Source of the DNA: Fibrobacter sp.
Lineage (GTDB): Bacteria; Fibrobacterota; Fibrobacteria; Fibrobacterales; Fibrobacteraceae
NCBI GenBank assembly: GCA_012515825.1
Contig: JAAYXQ010000139.1
Location: 1 to 5,389 of the forward strand
Direction of reading: 5' to 3'
Length of the DNA: 5,389 bases
Below are positions 5,319 through 5,389 of the stretch, in pieces. The notes under the pieces are model-generated. The model was not told the DNA's origin, made no database searches, and saw nothing but the letters and a program-made list of their open reading frames with translations. The translations under genes were made by a program, and so were the position numbers. Position 1 is the stretch's first letter. Every line of letters starts with the position of its first letter.

Positions 5319-5376
5319 TATAAAACCAACTTTTTTTATTTTTCATACACAATTTTTCCATGTTTACGGAGTAAAA

Positions 5377-5389
5377 ATGTCTAAAGTAA
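5377..5389 (+). CDS. Start of an unidentified gene (MSKV...), partial
   Basis: ATG TCT AAA GTA and one further base are visible before the window ends. An SD, GGAG at 5368-5371, is five bases upstream, and a plausible promoter lies at 5288-5318. Four residues are too few to identify the product. Confidence 0.5.

Noticed and set aside
5106..5376. tRNA or small RNA gene after the rhomboid gene
   Set aside because: No T-loop sequence, acceptor stem or cloverleaf arrangement can be found, only one weak inverted repeat.
5377..5389. Naming the right-edge gene dnaK because that protein often begins MSK(V/I)
   Set aside because: Four residues are not evidence of identity, and no heat-shock operator of CIRCE type is visible upstream.

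Overview
The window is AT-rich throughout, at roughly 40% GC or less in genes and much lower between them. It carries five complete protein genes plus one partial gene at each edge. The best taxonomic clue is the left-edge partial gene. Its N-terminus has the layout of the TIGR02147 (DUF4423-type) family, which is heavily expanded in Fibrobacter and also occurs in Bdellovibrio-like bacteria. A member of Fibrobacterota is my first guess, but one partial gene cannot settle it. No insertion sequence, CRISPR array, rRNA, tRNA or phage gene is visible, so this looks like an ordinary chromosomal segment.

Layout, left to right. Positions 1-296 (minus) hold the 5' end of the TIGR02147-like regulator gene. 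An AT-rich gap follows, with a 19-bp palindrome at 410-428. Positions 510-1325 (minus) encode a free-standing version of the C-terminal SAM-binding reactivation domain of cobalamin-dependent methionine synthase. No MetH catalytic part is nearby. Its leader contains two inverted repeats and a seven-codon mini-ORF whose stop runs into the gene's Shine-Dalgarno (SD) site. Positions 1576-2184 (plus) are rdgB, the non-canonical purine NTP pyrophosphatase. Its 3' end overlaps the 3' end of a convergent intracellular GH13 alpha-amylase-family gene (2144-3487, minus) by 41 bases. Directly upstream of the amylase on the same strand is a TetR-family repressor gene (3535-4101, minus). Divergent from it is a rhomboid-family intramembrane serine protease (4224-5105, plus) with a cytosolic N-terminal domain. 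Positions 5377-5389 are the first four codons of another plus-strand gene.

The most informative structure is the tetR-amylase module. Near-identical palindromes, TATACCAATTGGTATA (4111-4126) and TATACCGAACGGTATA (3501-3516), each lie inside a sigma-70-like promoter, one in front of tetR and one in front of the amylase. This predicts a self-regulated TetR repressor that also controls the amylase, with both operators placed to block RNA polymerase. The geometry also predicts a leaderless or nearly leaderless tetR mRNA. The amylase can be transcribed either from its own promoter, with almost no leader, or by read-through from tetR, which would retain its good SD. The other genes (MetH reactivation, nucleotide sanitation, rhomboid) show no obvious link to that module.
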